DNA of 64,000 nt from Candidatus Nitrosotalea okcheonensis (GTDB lineage Archaea > Thermoproteota > Nitrososphaeria > Nitrososphaerales > Nitrosopumilaceae). The stretch spans positions 141,073-205,072 of the forward strand of contig NZ_LT841358.1 of the NCBI RefSeq assembly GCF_900177045.1, read 5' to 3'. Shown in pieces: positions 7,093 to 15,375 of this stretch (position 1 is the stretch's first letter; every line of letters begins with the position of its first letter). Below the pieces are notes generated by a model. It was not told the origin of the DNA. It was given only the letters and a program-made list of their open reading frames with translations, and did not search any database. A program made the translations under genes and the position numbers.

Positions 7093-8541
7093 ATGGATGA
7101 CAATGACAAACCAGACAGCCATGTTACTACAATATCTACTTCTGCATGGATGTCACTTGCGATAATCAGCAGCCTTGCTCTAGTTACAATGTATGGCGAA
7201 ACAATGGTATTGCCAGCAATTCCTAATTTTATAAAAGATTTTGGTATTTCATACAGCACATCATCTTGGATCCTGTCCTCATATCTTATTGCCGGTGCGG
7301 TGATGACGCCAATTGCAGGCAAACTCTCAGACATGTACGGCAAAAAAAAGATTTTGCTTGTTGTGATGATGATATATGCTGTAGGAATCCTGGGAGGCGG
7401 GTTTGCAAATTCATTCTATTTTATGATATTTGCAAGAGTCGCACAAGGTATTGGAATTTCCATGTTCCCGATAGCATTTGGCATTGTGCGTGATATTTTC
7501 CCAAAAGAAAAGCTTGCAATTGCACAAGGGATATTCACCTCGACATTTTTTGGGGGCTCTGTGGTTGGACTAATTGTCGGTGCTAGAATCATCTCAAATT
7601 ATGGATGGCACGCAACATTTTTTTCTGTATTTCCAATTGCCATAATGCTCGCAGTGATAATGTCAAAATTTATTTGTATTCCAAAAATAGATCCTGGGAA
7701 ATATCATGGTCTTGACATCAAAGGTGCAATCGCACTTTCTGTTACGGTGATTTTATTTCTGATGGGCGTATCATATCTTGAAGAAATAGCAATTGGAAAC
7801 ATGAATTCTCTTGTCTTTTTTGCAGGATCTACAGCATCTGTGATCGTATTTATTGCTCTGGAAAAAAGGACGCCTCACCCATTAATTGATCTCAATATTC
7901 TTGCAAACAAAATACTCCTGCCAACTAATGTGATATTGATGATTGTAGGCATATCTACATTCATGGTATATCAGACCATTCCTATATTGATACAGAGTCC
8001 AAAACCATTAGGCTTTGGAGGAGATGCAATATCAACAGCAAATGTCCAGCTTCCCTTCATGATAATATCGCTAACAGTTTCTGCAGCATCAGGCTTTATA
8101 GTATCAAAGGTTGGAAATTTCAGGCTTACTGCACTTGGAACCATTGTGTGCACAATAGGATTTTTTGGGTTAGTGGCATTTCACTCTACTGAATTTATGA
8201 TATCTTTAGCACTTGGTATAATATCTGTAGGATTATCGTTTGCATTTGTAGGCGGATTTAATATAATCTTGGTATCATCTCCGCCAAAAGTTGAAGGGAT
8301 ATCGCTTGGCATGTCTGTATTACTTATTCTTGTAGGACAATCACTTGGACCATCAGTTGCAGGTATGTTTCAGCAGATGTATAGTCAAACAATTCCTAAT
8401 GTATCAGGCGTGTTTCCATCGGCACTGTCTTACATGCAAATATTTTCTAGTGCTGGAATAATATCTATAATTTCAGTTGCACTTGTTGTTGTTCTACGAA
8501 ACAAAGTAAAAACACTGACAAGCTGCAATTCAAAAATTTAG
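7093..8541 (+). CDS. MFS exporter, DHA2 (EmrB/QacA) type
   Basis: The 482-residue protein has the length and hydrophobic pattern of a 14-helix drug:H+ antiporter. After a polar N-terminus it shows the helix-1 segment TMYGETMVLPAIPNFIKDFG, the motif A loop GKLSDMYGKKKILL (about residues 76-89) and the motif B-like ARVAQGIGISMFPIAFGIVRDIF. The C-terminal half has SSPPKVEGISLGMSVLLILVGQS with the expected Gly/Pro pattern. DHA2 proteins export drugs, dyes or metabolites with proton uptake; the substrate is not predictable. It stands alone and is convergent with 8554. Confidence 0.85.
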   Translation: MDDNDKPDSHVTTISTSAWMSLAIISSLALVTMYGETMVLPAIPNFIKDFGISYSTSSWILSSYLIAGAVMTPIAGKLSDMYGKKKILLVVMMIYAVGILGGGFANSFYFMIFARVAQGIGISMFPIAFGIVRDIFPKEKLAIAQGIFTSTFFGGSVVGLIVGARIISNYGWHATFFSVFPIAIMLAVIMSKFICIPKIDPGKYHGLDIKGAIALSVTVILFLMGVSYLEEIAIGNMNSLVFFAGSTASVIVFIALEKRTPHPLIDLNILANKILLPTNVILMIVGISTFMVYQTIPILIQSPKPLGFGGDAISTANVQLPFMIISLTVSAASGFIVSKVGNFRLTALGTIVCTIGFFGLVAFHSTEFMISLALGIISVGLSFAFVGGFNIILVSSPPKVEGISLGMSVLLILVGQSLGPSVAGMFQQMYSQTIPNVSGVFPSALSYMQIFSSAGIISIISVALVVVLRNKVKTLTSCNSKI

Positions 8542-8553
8542 GAAAAATGGATT

Positions 8554-8811
8554 TTATGAGTGATAATTGCTACCCAAATATGCTCCACTGTCCATAGCAT
8601 TCTGTGGTATGATGTTGTACGTACTATTGCATCCTGTCTGAAATGAATAGCAATTTGTTGTACTAGCGGGTGCTCTTGATGCATCACTTGTTCCAGTATA
8701 TGTGCCTGGAGTACTCCATCCTGATGCTGATAGCATGCCAACAGATATGACAATTGCACCACATACACTTGCAGCAAGTATGATTAGGAATATTTTTACC
8801 ATGATATACAT
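8554..8811 (-). CDS. Small secreted protein with two cysteines
   Basis: The 85-residue product has a signal-type hydrophobic N-terminus (MVKIFLIILAASVCGAIVIS, starting at the first or fourth codon) followed by a Ser/Thr/Gly/Asn-rich mature part with CYSFQTGC that could form a disulphide loop. Cleavage might fall near ASG-WST, or the helix may remain as an anchor. There is no family match. It is convergent with the MFS exporter, only 12 bases from its stop. Confidence 0.55.
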   Translation of the reverse strand: MYIMVKIFLIILAASVCGAIVISVGMLSASGWSTPGTYTGTSDASRAPASTTNCYSFQTGCNSTYNIIPQNAMDSGAYLGSNYHS

Positions 8812-8957
8812 TGGTTTTTTTTCATTTAACTCTTACCTAACAATGTTCATGAATGATGTCATGTGTAAACTCTGTAATCCCTGACTGGTTCAACAAACAT
8901 TTGTTGGTCAAAAGAAACCGACATATCTTCATATCTTCCAGTTTTTTTGATGGTGTG

Positions 8958-9743
8958 ATGGACATTCAAATTGGATGTACAGGCTGGAGCTATCAAGGTT
9001 GGATTGGGTCATTTTATCCAAAGGCTGTGGCAAGCTCCGATTATCTAAAATATTATTCAAAGACATTTGGTATCACCGAAATAAATTCAACATTCTACAA
9101 TATTCCGTCCCAGTCCACAACAAAAAAATGGTTCTCTGAAACGCCTGATGATTTTATCTTTACTGCCAAGATGCCAAAACAAATAACACACGATGCACGA
9201 CTCAAGCCTGGGCCAATTTTGGACCAATTTCTAAACACTATCCGAAATCTTGATCATAAAATGAAAATTCTTGTAATACAACTTCCACCATCGTTGTCAT
9301 TTGCAGAAGCAAGGATAAACCTTGAAAAAATGTTAAAGCATCTTCCAAATGGTTATCGTTACGCAGTGGAAGGCAGACACCATTCGTGGTTTACAGACGA
9401 GTCATACAAATTTCTCTCAGGAAATAATGTTTGTCTTGTATGGAATGAAGTACAGGGCGTGATAAATCCATGTAATGTGACAACAGACTTTGTATATGTC
9501 CGGCTGATTGGAGACAGGACAATTCCTGAACGCTTGTTTGGGACCATTCAAAAAGATAGAGTCACATCTATAAAAAAATGGGCAGAAAAACTAGATGATG
9601 TAAAAAACAAGATATCGTTTGCGGTGATAATGGCAAACAATCATTTTGAAGGATTCTCACCTGTTACTGCAAACAAGCTACGGCTTGCAATGGGACTGGA
9701 TGAAATTACATGGTATGGTAAGAACCAGGAAAAATTATTTTAA
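8958..9743 (+). CDS. DUF72 (YecE-like) family protein
   Basis: I choose the ATG at 8958, which gives 261 residues; the longer frame from 8853 adds a Cys/Phe-rich tail foreign to the family. DUF72 signatures are the opening IGCTGWSYQGWIGSFYP, FGITEINSTFYNIPS, FTAKMPKQITHD and YAVEGRHHSWF, with YVRLIGDRTIPE and a late MANNHFEGFSP. The fold is a TIM-barrel-like domain of unknown activity that occurs widely in bacteria and archaea. The length is normal for the family. It ends 18 bases before the convergent gene at 9762. Confidence 0.85.
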   Translation: MDIQIGCTGWSYQGWIGSFYPKAVASSDYLKYYSKTFGITEINSTFYNIPSQSTTKKWFSETPDDFIFTAKMPKQITHDARLKPGPILDQFLNTIRNLDHKMKILVIQLPPSLSFAEARINLEKMLKHLPNGYRYAVEGRHHSWFTDESYKFLSGNNVCLVWNEVQGVINPCNVTTDFVYVRLIGDRTIPERLFGTIQKDRVTSIKKWAEKLDDVKNKISFAVIMANNHFEGFSPVTANKLRLAMGLDEITWYGKNQEKLF

Positions 9744-9761
9744 TTCTAGCTCAAAATACTG

Positions 9762-10109
9762 TCATAGCCTGTCATATATGACATTGAAATCCTTGGCTAT
9801 TCTGTATGCCATGTTCTGAATTTTGGCCATCTGTGTAATATTTGATCTTCCATGCCCGATTTGGTTCATTATTGTCATACACTTGTGTACCATGTGATGG
9901 TCTTCGTGATTGCTCCTGTTTGACCACATTTTAAAACAATCGTTGAACTCTAGACAGAATTTCAGGATAAACCCTTCCCAGTTGTTGTGTCTTGTCGAGT
10001 ATTCTATGGCACTTGCAAGTTCATGAAATTCATTACTTCTGTCAATCAAAAGCATGTCAAGGGATCTTTTTGTCCTAGCATTGTCTTGGAAATCTTGAAT
10101 GGATGTCAT
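9762..10109 (-). CDS. Conserved archaeal hypothetical protein, paralogue of the gene at 1694
   Basis: The 115-residue soluble protein shares with the product at 1694 the blocks LLIDRSNEF, NNWE, FCLEF.DCF, HKCMTI, GRSN.TQM and YRIAKDF..IY. It is likely all-helical. Its start overlaps the stop of the 10106 frame by four bases, so it seems to be the last gene of a three-gene minus-strand operon (10290, 10106, 9762). The conserved HKC and DCF positions are candidates for a metal or thiol site, which is inference only. Confidence 0.65.
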   Translation of the reverse strand: MTSIQDFQDNARTKRSLDMLLIDRSNEFHELASAIEYSTRHNNWEGFILKFCLEFNDCFKMWSNRSNHEDHHMVHKCMTIMNQIGHGRSNITQMAKIQNMAYRIAKDFNVIYDRL

Positions 10110-10330
10110 AATGTATAATGTGACTTGAAAATATTAAGCACTAGGAATATACTGCAATCAAGTGCAACCATGATTCTGATGGAATACTCTTGAATCTTGT
10201 CTTTTTCAGAACTAAAAATCAGAAATGTTACGATCAAAATGATGTAACCCTGAAAACACCATTCAGAATTGCATGAATCATACTTATCTTTAGGTGTCAA
10301 CATCATTGAAAATAACAGGTTTGGATCCAC
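10106..10330 (-). CDS. Small two-TM membrane protein, overlapping its neighbour
   Basis: The 74-residue frame has hydrophobic segments at about residues 28-40 (GYIILIVTFLIF) and 50-68 (IRIMVALDCSIFLVLNIF), separated by a charged loop. Its first 41 bases overlap the end of the upstream 10290 frame, and its stop overlaps the start of the 9762 gene. This tight packing fits an operon, but the two membrane frames could also be one gene split by a frameshift near 10290-10330. Confidence 0.4.
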   Translation of the reverse strand: MDPNLLFSMMLTPKDKYDSCNSEWCFQGYIILIVTFLIFSSEKDKIQEYSIRIMVALDCSIFLVLNIFKSHYTL

Positions 10331-10547
10331 AAGAATGAAAAGGCCAAAAGCCTATTGTACCAACAACTATGGAAAAGAACACACGCCATTTTCTTTCATT
10401 TTTTTTATCTGACACTATTTCAATAAACATCAGACCATAAAATGTGTATCCTGTTGGATTGTTACAAGGCGTCATGTGCTTGTAACAGACTGGTTTCCAA
10501 GTCAGTTTATTATTGTTGTAAGGAGAATTCCAGTCCATAAAATTCAT
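10290..10547 (-). CDS. Small membrane protein, unknown function
   Basis: The 85-residue frame has a polar N-terminus with two Cys (VCYKHMTPC), a weak hydrophobic stretch GYTFYGLMFIEIV, a charged linker, and a clear membrane segment FFSIVVGTIGFWPF near residues 58-71. The C-terminal tail overlaps the next frame by 41 bases. If the two frames are joined by a +1 or -1 shift near 10310, a single protein of about 145 residues with four hydrophobic segments results. Confidence 0.4.
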   Translation of the reverse strand: MNFMDWNSPYNNNKLTWKPVCYKHMTPCNNPTGYTFYGLMFIEIVSDKKNERKWRVFFSIVVGTIGFWPFHSCGSKPVIFNDVDT

Positions 10548-10694
10548 TTATTCTAAAAAAGTAAATCAAGACAAGGGAATCACGTCCCTTTCATTAGTGG
10601 CATATTCCATGCAGGTCTAAATCTTGTTTCTTGACTAGTGGGTAAAACATGTTGCCCGTTATTTATGATTACATCTTGTCTGTATGGCGAAAAT

Positions 10695-11285
10695 TTACCA
10701 TCCGCGTTGGATTAGAATCTGCATGACTTGGGGATCTACACAGGCTGGTGATCCGTCATCTGCTTTCATGATCAAGGTAAAACCCTGCTTGCATGTAACA
10801 TCTTTTGGACTAACTCCTGATTTGACTTGCTCAAGTGGAGGCAATCTACTGAATGTACTATTGGTTGACATGTAAGTACTTGATGATGGGCTCATGTTTC
10901 CAAGACCTGTCATGTTGTCTTGACCTACGATATTTACATTATCTGTCATGTTGTCTGGACTTGCCATGTTTCCAAGACTTGTCATGTTGTCAATTGATGG
11001 GATTGTGTTACTGTAGTTCTGATTCATGCTGCTTGCATCTGGGATACCATCCATGGGGTTTGTAATTGCAGTTGGATCTGTAGAATTGTCCTCAGGAATT
11101 GGACCAGTACTTGTGATGGTGAAGTTGCCTTCGGGAATTGGACCTGCATTAGGGTCACCAGGAATTTGAGCAAATGCATTAAATTTTAATTGTGAATCAA
11201 ATACAAGATAAGATGAAATCAAAATTACTGAAATCCCAAAAAGCAATATAGCGGATGTCATTTTTTCATTCACTCTAGTATGCAA
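10695..11285 (-). CDS. Secreted Asn/Ser-rich protein with a C-terminal Cys-pair domain
   Basis: The 196-residue protein has a signal segment (MTSAILLFGISVILISSYLV, cleavage near NAFA-QIP), then a low-complexity region with repeated DNMT, GNM and NST runs, all potential N-glycosylation sites. The last 45 residues form a compact unit: LEQVKSGVSPKDVTCKQG, then DGSPACVDP and a final LIQRGW. A related unit lies inside the surface protein at 56109 (STNEIKCDDG ... SCVKP ... LEHLGW). The paired cysteines suggest a small disulphide-bonded or metal-binding module. Function is unknown. Confidence 0.7.
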   Translation of the reverse strand: MHTRVNEKMTSAILLFGISVILISSYLVFDSQLKFNAFAQIPGDPNAGPIPEGNFTITSTGPIPEDNSTDPTAITNPMDGIPDASSMNQNYSNTIPSIDNMTSLGNMASPDNMTDNVNIVGQDNMTGLGNMSPSSSTYMSTNSTFSRLPPLEQVKSGVSPKDVTCKQGFTLIMKADDGSPACVDPQVMQILIQRGW

Positions 11286-11504
11286 TACCTCTGTGTCACC
11301 ATTAGTCGGATAATTAAGAATTGCTTATGATTAATACTATGAAAACTATGTGAGACATATTGTGCTGCATGTGATGATAACAAGTAGCAGACCGTACAAT
11401 ATGTGTTTGATAAAGATTTCTTCTCAGTTCCACTGTACTTTGTTAGTTTACAAAGTTCCGTAATGCCTTATATCCACATGCTATAACACTTGGCAAGAAA
11501 CAAC

Positions 11505-12527
11505 ATGAATACCACAAAAACAACCAAGGTAATCAAATCGAATCTGACAAAAAAAGCGACAGCATTTACAGTAGCAGCTGTACTGTTTGTCTCAATTTTT
11601 GGAGGTAATTTGATGACTTTGCAGGCGATGGCAGACACCGGCAATGGTAAAAATACTAATGCTGGCGTAAATGCCAATGTAGGAACTAGTGAAAAGCAAA
11701 CTGCAAGACAAACACTAAGGCAAACATTGCAAACTGATGCAACAACATACCGTCAGGCAGTGCAAACAGCATCTCTTGCATACAGACAAACCGTCCATGC
11801 TGCACAACTTGCTCACTCTCAAGCAGTACGGGATGCAAATATTGCATATGATCAGGCTGCACAACAAGCACGAGCTGCATACAATACTGCAGTCAGAGGT
11901 GCACATGGAAGTGTAACAGTGATTGGTCCTGCTATGGCAACAAGAGACCAAGCAATTGCAACAGCTCAGAATGCAAGAATAACTGCAACTGTGTCAGCAG
12001 ACGTTACTCGTGACAAGGCAGTAGATAATGCATTGTCAGCATACCAGAACTCTGTCTATGGTGCACTTGCAACACGTGATGGTGCAGACGGGACGGCACA
12101 GAGTACATTCTATACCGCAATTGGTAACTCTACTCTTGCAACGCGTTCACAGACAATAGGTCAAGCACATGTCACTGCAGATAATTCTATTCTACAAGCT
12201 AGACAGACAAGAATAACAGCAGTGGAAACTGCTGATGTAACAAGAGACCAAGCAATTGGATCTGCGCAGACTGCATACATTACTGCAGAAAGCACAGCAC
12301 ATGTTACACTTGACAATGCTTACACAAAAGATAGTAAGGCTTGGAATACTGGCTTGCAGTCATACTGGAATTCTGTAGCTCCAATGGCTCAAACACGAGA
12401 TAGCGCAATTGCCACAGCAAATTCAAGCCATGTAACTGCAGTTGGCAATGCTGATGCTACAAGAGATCAAGCAATCGATCAAGCATATGCCACAATGTAC
12501 GGTTCAATCGCGGCAGCTTATTCCTAA
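11505..12527 (+). CDS. Ala-rich repeat surface protein
   Basis: The ATG at 11505 is preferred over the TTG at 11490: the TATA-like CCTTATATC centred near 11470 is about 35 bases upstream of the ATG and 20 of the TTG. The product has a signal peptide (ending near ALQAMA-DTG), then about 300 residues dominated by Ala, Thr, Gln and Asp. A motif like TRDQAI.TAQ recurs around TRDQAIATAQ, TRDKAVDNAL, TRDQAIGSAQ, TRDSAIATAN and TRDQAIDQAY at roughly 30-50 residue spacing. It probably forms a long helical rod outside the cell. A T-rich stretch (12540-12557) follows and may terminate transcription. Confidence 0.7.
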   Translation: MNTTKTTKVIKSNLTKKATAFTVAAVLFVSIFGGNLMTLQAMADTGNGKNTNAGVNANVGTSEKQTARQTLRQTLQTDATTYRQAVQTASLAYRQTVHAAQLAHSQAVRDANIAYDQAAQQARAAYNTAVRGAHGSVTVIGPAMATRDQAIATAQNARITATVSADVTRDKAVDNALSAYQNSVYGALATRDGADGTAQSTFYTAIGNSTLATRSQTIGQAHVTADNSILQARQTRITAVETADVTRDQAIGSAQTAYITAESTAHVTLDNAYTKDSKAWNTGLQSYWNSVAPMAQTRDSAIATANSSHVTAVGNADATRDQAIDQAYATMYGSIAAAYS

Positions 12528-12712
12528 TCTGCCATCCATCTTTTTTTATTTTTAATCATGAGTCATTAAAAGAAAATGTTTTTTCTAAATTATTTCTCAT
12601 GCATCTCTGACATTGTCTATGTGTGAAACACTGATTTTTCCCTGTAATGTCATATCACTAGATGTGATCCTGTGTTTGATTGTATTACAGTGTATACGTA
12701 CCGACTTTAATA

Positions 12713-12730
12713 ATCTAAAAAAAGTTAGAT
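12713..12730 (+). promoter_or_regulatory. Inverted repeat at the start of a HTH regulator gene
   Basis: ATCTAA (12713-12718) and TTAGAT (12725-12730) are complements separated by six A/G bases and end three bases before the ATG at 12734. A TATA-like CTTTAATAA is at 12705-12713. The position over the expected transcription start suits autorepression by the encoded HTH protein. Confidence 0.4.
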
Positions 12731-12733
12731 AAT

Positions 12734-13066
12734 ATGCAAATTTTATCTTCCATTGGAACCAAATCAGAAACAAACGAGGATGTGATTTTACGAACTCTGT
12801 TGGATGGGCATTGCAGGGCCATTTTGGGCGTGACAACTGGGAACCCCTCTACTGCTTCTGCTATTTCGTTGGCTTGTAACATGCCCCTGAGTACCGTCTA
12901 CAGGAGATTGAAAACACTCCGGGCTCTCAAATTCCTGCATGTATCTTGTACTTTGAGGCCTGATGGTAAAAAATTACTGTTGTTTCAAAATAGGCTTGTA
13001 GGCATTGACATATCTTGGAATGATGCCAAACTGCAAATTAGTACCAATTTTTCAAGTGTAATGTAA
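12734..13066 (+). CDS. Winged-helix transcriptional regulator
   Basis: The 110-residue protein has an N-terminal helix (NEDVILRTLLDGHCRAILGV), a helix-turn-helix TASAISLACNMPLSTVYRRLKTL (residues about 44-66) and a wing-like segment LKFLHVSC..RPDGKKLLLFQNR. This is the ArsR/TrmB-type winged helix seen in many archaeal regulators. There is no obvious ligand domain, though two Cys in the HTH region (ACN and SC) could sense redox or metal. An inverted repeat lies next to its start, so self-regulation is likely. Confidence 0.75.
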   Translation: MQILSSIGTKSETNEDVILRTLLDGHCRAILGVTTGNPSTASAISLACNMPLSTVYRRLKTLRALKFLHVSCTLRPDGKKLLLFQNRLVGIDISWNDAKLQISTNFSSVM

Positions 13067-13118
13067 TCTCTTTTTGTTGGCTGTATTTGCAGTGTCTACA
13101 AACACCGTTATTGCAGGG

Positions 13119-13235
13119 ATGGGAAAACCAGAGAAGATTTACAGGTATCGTTATACTGGATTGTCATTGTATGCCAAGACTAATTTTGCAGACAAACTTT
13201 ATTTTAAACTCTGCATGACTCGGACCATTTTTTAG
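13119..13235 (+). CDS. Possible 38-residue basic protein
   Basis: A short frame starts at ATG 13119 (MGKPEKIYRYRYTGLSLYAK...) and ends at TAG 13233-13235. The residues are basic and aromatic and do not look random, but there is no motif. It lies between the HTH gene and the end of the convergent zinc-ribbon gene. Treat it as tentative. Confidence 0.2.
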   Translation: MGKPEKIYRYRYTGLSLYAKTNFADKLYFKLCMTRTIF

Positions 13236-13251
13236 ATATTTCTTTGAAATG

Positions 13252-14256
13252 TTATAACCCTATGCTGTTGATGGCATTTCCAGAATTTGCGTCAATTATC
13301 AGGATTATCTTTTTGCCTTTATGGTCATATTGGGCAAACCATATTGGTACGTGTAATAATTCTCCTTCTGATACATCTTCTTGCGTTTCCATCTGGCGAA
13401 TCATGTGATATTTGGAATGAACTTTCTGTGATTGTATTTGGTCTACAATAATTTTTGCTTGGTTTTTTGCAGTATCCTCATTGATGTCGCCATTTAAGAT
13501 CTTGACTGACTTGGGAATATTTTTCGAATCGAAATCTACTCTGCTGTCTAGTGTAAACTCATATCCATGTGGTTGGTATGCTGTCAATGATTTTACTGAA
13601 ATTACGGGACAGTTGTAATTCTCATCTACTGTATATGATTTTGTGGCATTGCCGCCCCCGCCCATCATTCCACCGCCGCCCATCATGGTGCCAAACAACA
13701 TCCCATCCATCATTCCACCGCCGAAACTTCCTCCTCCACCTTGTCTTGAATTTCCACTCATTGCTCCTCCCATGAGTCCGGCCATTGCAACAGTTGCTGC
13801 AATGCTCCCAACTTGGACTGCAATGTCTGTAGCAATAAGATTTGTCTTTGCTGATACTGGAATAATCCAATATGGTACCATGGAAAGTTCAAGATCGTCT
13901 AGTTTTGAACTCTCTTGGAGATGTCGATGCAATAGACCCTTGTCCATCATCTGGTGTAGTCTTGCAGTGATCTGGTCCTGGTCAGATATTGTAATCGGCA
14001 GCATTGTGTGCTTTGCAATGTTTTTCCATCCCTTGTTTTCAAGACTTATGCTGCTTCCACAATACTCACATGTCACCACCATCTCTCCAAACTTGGGTGT
14101 GATTGAGGCATTACAATTTGGGCATTTTATCTCCTTTACTTCTGTACTTGTATCTGATGAACTAACAGGTGTCTCAGGTGCTGTCTGTTTTGTACCACAC
14201 TTGATACAAAAGACCGCGTTGTCCGGAAGTTGTATACCACATTTTTCACAAAACAT
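13252..14256 (-). CDS. Zinc-ribbon membrane-associated protein, third gene of the SPFH operon
   Basis: The 334-residue protein opens with one zinc ribbon (CEKCGIQLPDNAVFCIKC, residues 3-20) and continues with a second (CPNC...CEYC, about 45-65). A mixed region contains HLQESSKLDDLELSMVPYWIIPV and a Gly-rich hydrophobic stretch GSIAATVAMAGLMGGAMSG, followed by a Gly/Met run (MMGGGG). The C-terminal 120 residues are beta-rich, with VPIWFAQYDHKGKKIILIID resembling a cytoplasmic sensor fold. It lies 10 bases after the SPFH gene and surely shares its transcript. A role in membrane-stress handling is inferred from context. Confidence 0.7.
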   Translation of the reverse strand: MFCEKCGIQLPDNAVFCIKCGTKQTAPETPVSSSDTSTEVKEIKCPNCNASITPKFGEMVVTCEYCGSSISLENKGWKNIAKHTMLPITISDQDQITARLHQMMDKGLLHRHLQESSKLDDLELSMVPYWIIPVSAKTNLIATDIAVQVGSIAATVAMAGLMGGAMSGNSRQGGGGSFGGGMMDGMLFGTMMGGGGMMGGGGNATKSYTVDENYNCPVISVKSLTAYQPHGYEFTLDSRVDFDSKNIPKSVKILNGDINEDTAKNQAKIIVDQIQSQKVHSKYHMIRQMETQEDVSEGELLHVPIWFAQYDHKGKKIILIIDANSGNAINSIGL

Positions 14257-14266
14257 TTTCTTTTAC

Positions 14267-15343
14267 CTATCCTGATTTCATCTCATTTCCACAATGAGAG
14301 CAGAATTTGGAATCTGTTGCAACTATGGTATTGCATTTTGGACATGTGATTCCTTGAGGTTTTTGCGTTGTTTGCTGTTGAGATGCTCCGCAGTTTGGAC
14401 AAAAATTATTTGATACTGGCATCATCATAGCACACTTTTGACACTGTTTCATTGGGGGCTGGTACATTCCTTGTCCCATCTGGCCTGCCATTGCGTAACC
14501 AATACCCGATCCTGCTCCAAATCCAACTCCAAGGCCTGCCATAGATCCTGCTCCACCTGAAGGATTTTTTGCCGCTTCTGTCATGGCCTGACCTGCTTGG
14601 TACTGCATGTAATTTACACCAAGTACTGACATCTCTGACCTTGTATTGATTGCTTTTTGTACCTCTTCTGGAAGGCTGATTGTTAATCCCGATATCTTGT
14701 TTATTTCTAATCCATATTGTCCAAAGCTTGAAGGTGCGTTGGCCAGTACAACCTGTTCAATGTTTTGCAAGTTTGATGCCAGGTCGGTAACCTTCATTCC
14801 ACTTTCTTTCATCTTTCCAATTGCATTGAACAACAAGAGGACAATCTGCTCTTTTAGTCGTGATTCTATTGCATCAGATGTCTGCATTGCAAATGTTCCA
14901 ACAAACTGGTTCACAAAGTTCTCTGGAGAAGAGATCTTCCATCTGTATTCTCCAAATATTCTTAAATTTACTATGCCAAGAACAGGGTCAACAAACTGAT
15001 ACGGTCCCTGCGAGCCAAACTTGCCATCAATGTATCTATTTTGCAAATAGTATACTTCGGCAGCTTGCTCAACTCCTGTGAAAAACTTCAAGAGTCCGCC
15101 TACTATTGGTGCATTAAAGTCTGTCAATGCATATCTATTTGGCTTGTCAAAATATGTTAAAACCTTACCATCTCTGAAAAATACTGCGACCTCGTCCTCT
15201 CGGACTACTATGTTATCATTGAGTCTTATTAATCGTGGAACCTTCCACATGATATTGCCCTCCTTGTATTGTGATTCCCATTCTATGGTAGTTGAACCAA
15301 CTACGCTTCCACCCAAATCTTGATCTTTTTTACGTCCAAACAT
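14267..15343 (-). CDS. SPFH-domain protein, YdjI-like, with C-terminal zinc ribbons
   Basis: The 358-residue protein has an SPFH/band-7 domain (about residues 20-230). It begins with TTIEWESQ and IVVREDEVAVFFRDGKV, which match the YdjI/virion-core-like subfamily, and continues with LRIFGEYRWKISSPENFVNQFVG and IEQVVLANAPSSFGQYGLEINKISG. After a Gly/Ala/Met-rich linker come two zinc ribbons, CQKC...CPNC (about 290-310) and CPKC...CSHC (about 330-350). In Bacillus, YdjI sits with YdjF (PspA), YdjG and YdjH and takes part in membrane-stress responses. Here it is the middle of a three-gene operon. Confidence 0.8.
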   Translation of the reverse strand: MFGRKKDQDLGGSVVGSTTIEWESQYKEGNIMWKVPRLIRLNDNIVVREDEVAVFFRDGKVLTYFDKPNRYALTDFNAPIVGGLLKFFTGVEQAAEVYYLQNRYIDGKFGSQGPYQFVDPVLGIVNLRIFGEYRWKISSPENFVNQFVGTFAMQTSDAIESRLKEQIVLLLFNAIGKMKESGMKVTDLASNLQNIEQVVLANAPSSFGQYGLEINKISGLTISLPEEVQKAINTRSEMSVLGVNYMQYQAGQAMTEAAKNPSGGAGSMAGLGVGFGAGSGIGYAMAGQMGQGMYQPPMKQCQKCAMMMPVSNNFCPNCGASQQQTTQKPQGITCPKCNTIVATDSKFCSHCGNEMKSG

Positions 15344-15375
15344 TTACAGATAATCTCCAATCTTTGTCATTTTTA

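Noticed and set aside
12597-12836. Minus-strand 79-residue frame over the HTH gene start
   Set aside because: Most of it is antisense to a clear winged-helix gene; only the end (SSDMTLQGKISVSHIDNVRD) looks coding, which is too little.
13643-14275. Pro-rich 210-residue plus-strand frame
   Set aside because: It is the antisense shadow of the Gly-rich zinc-ribbon gene.
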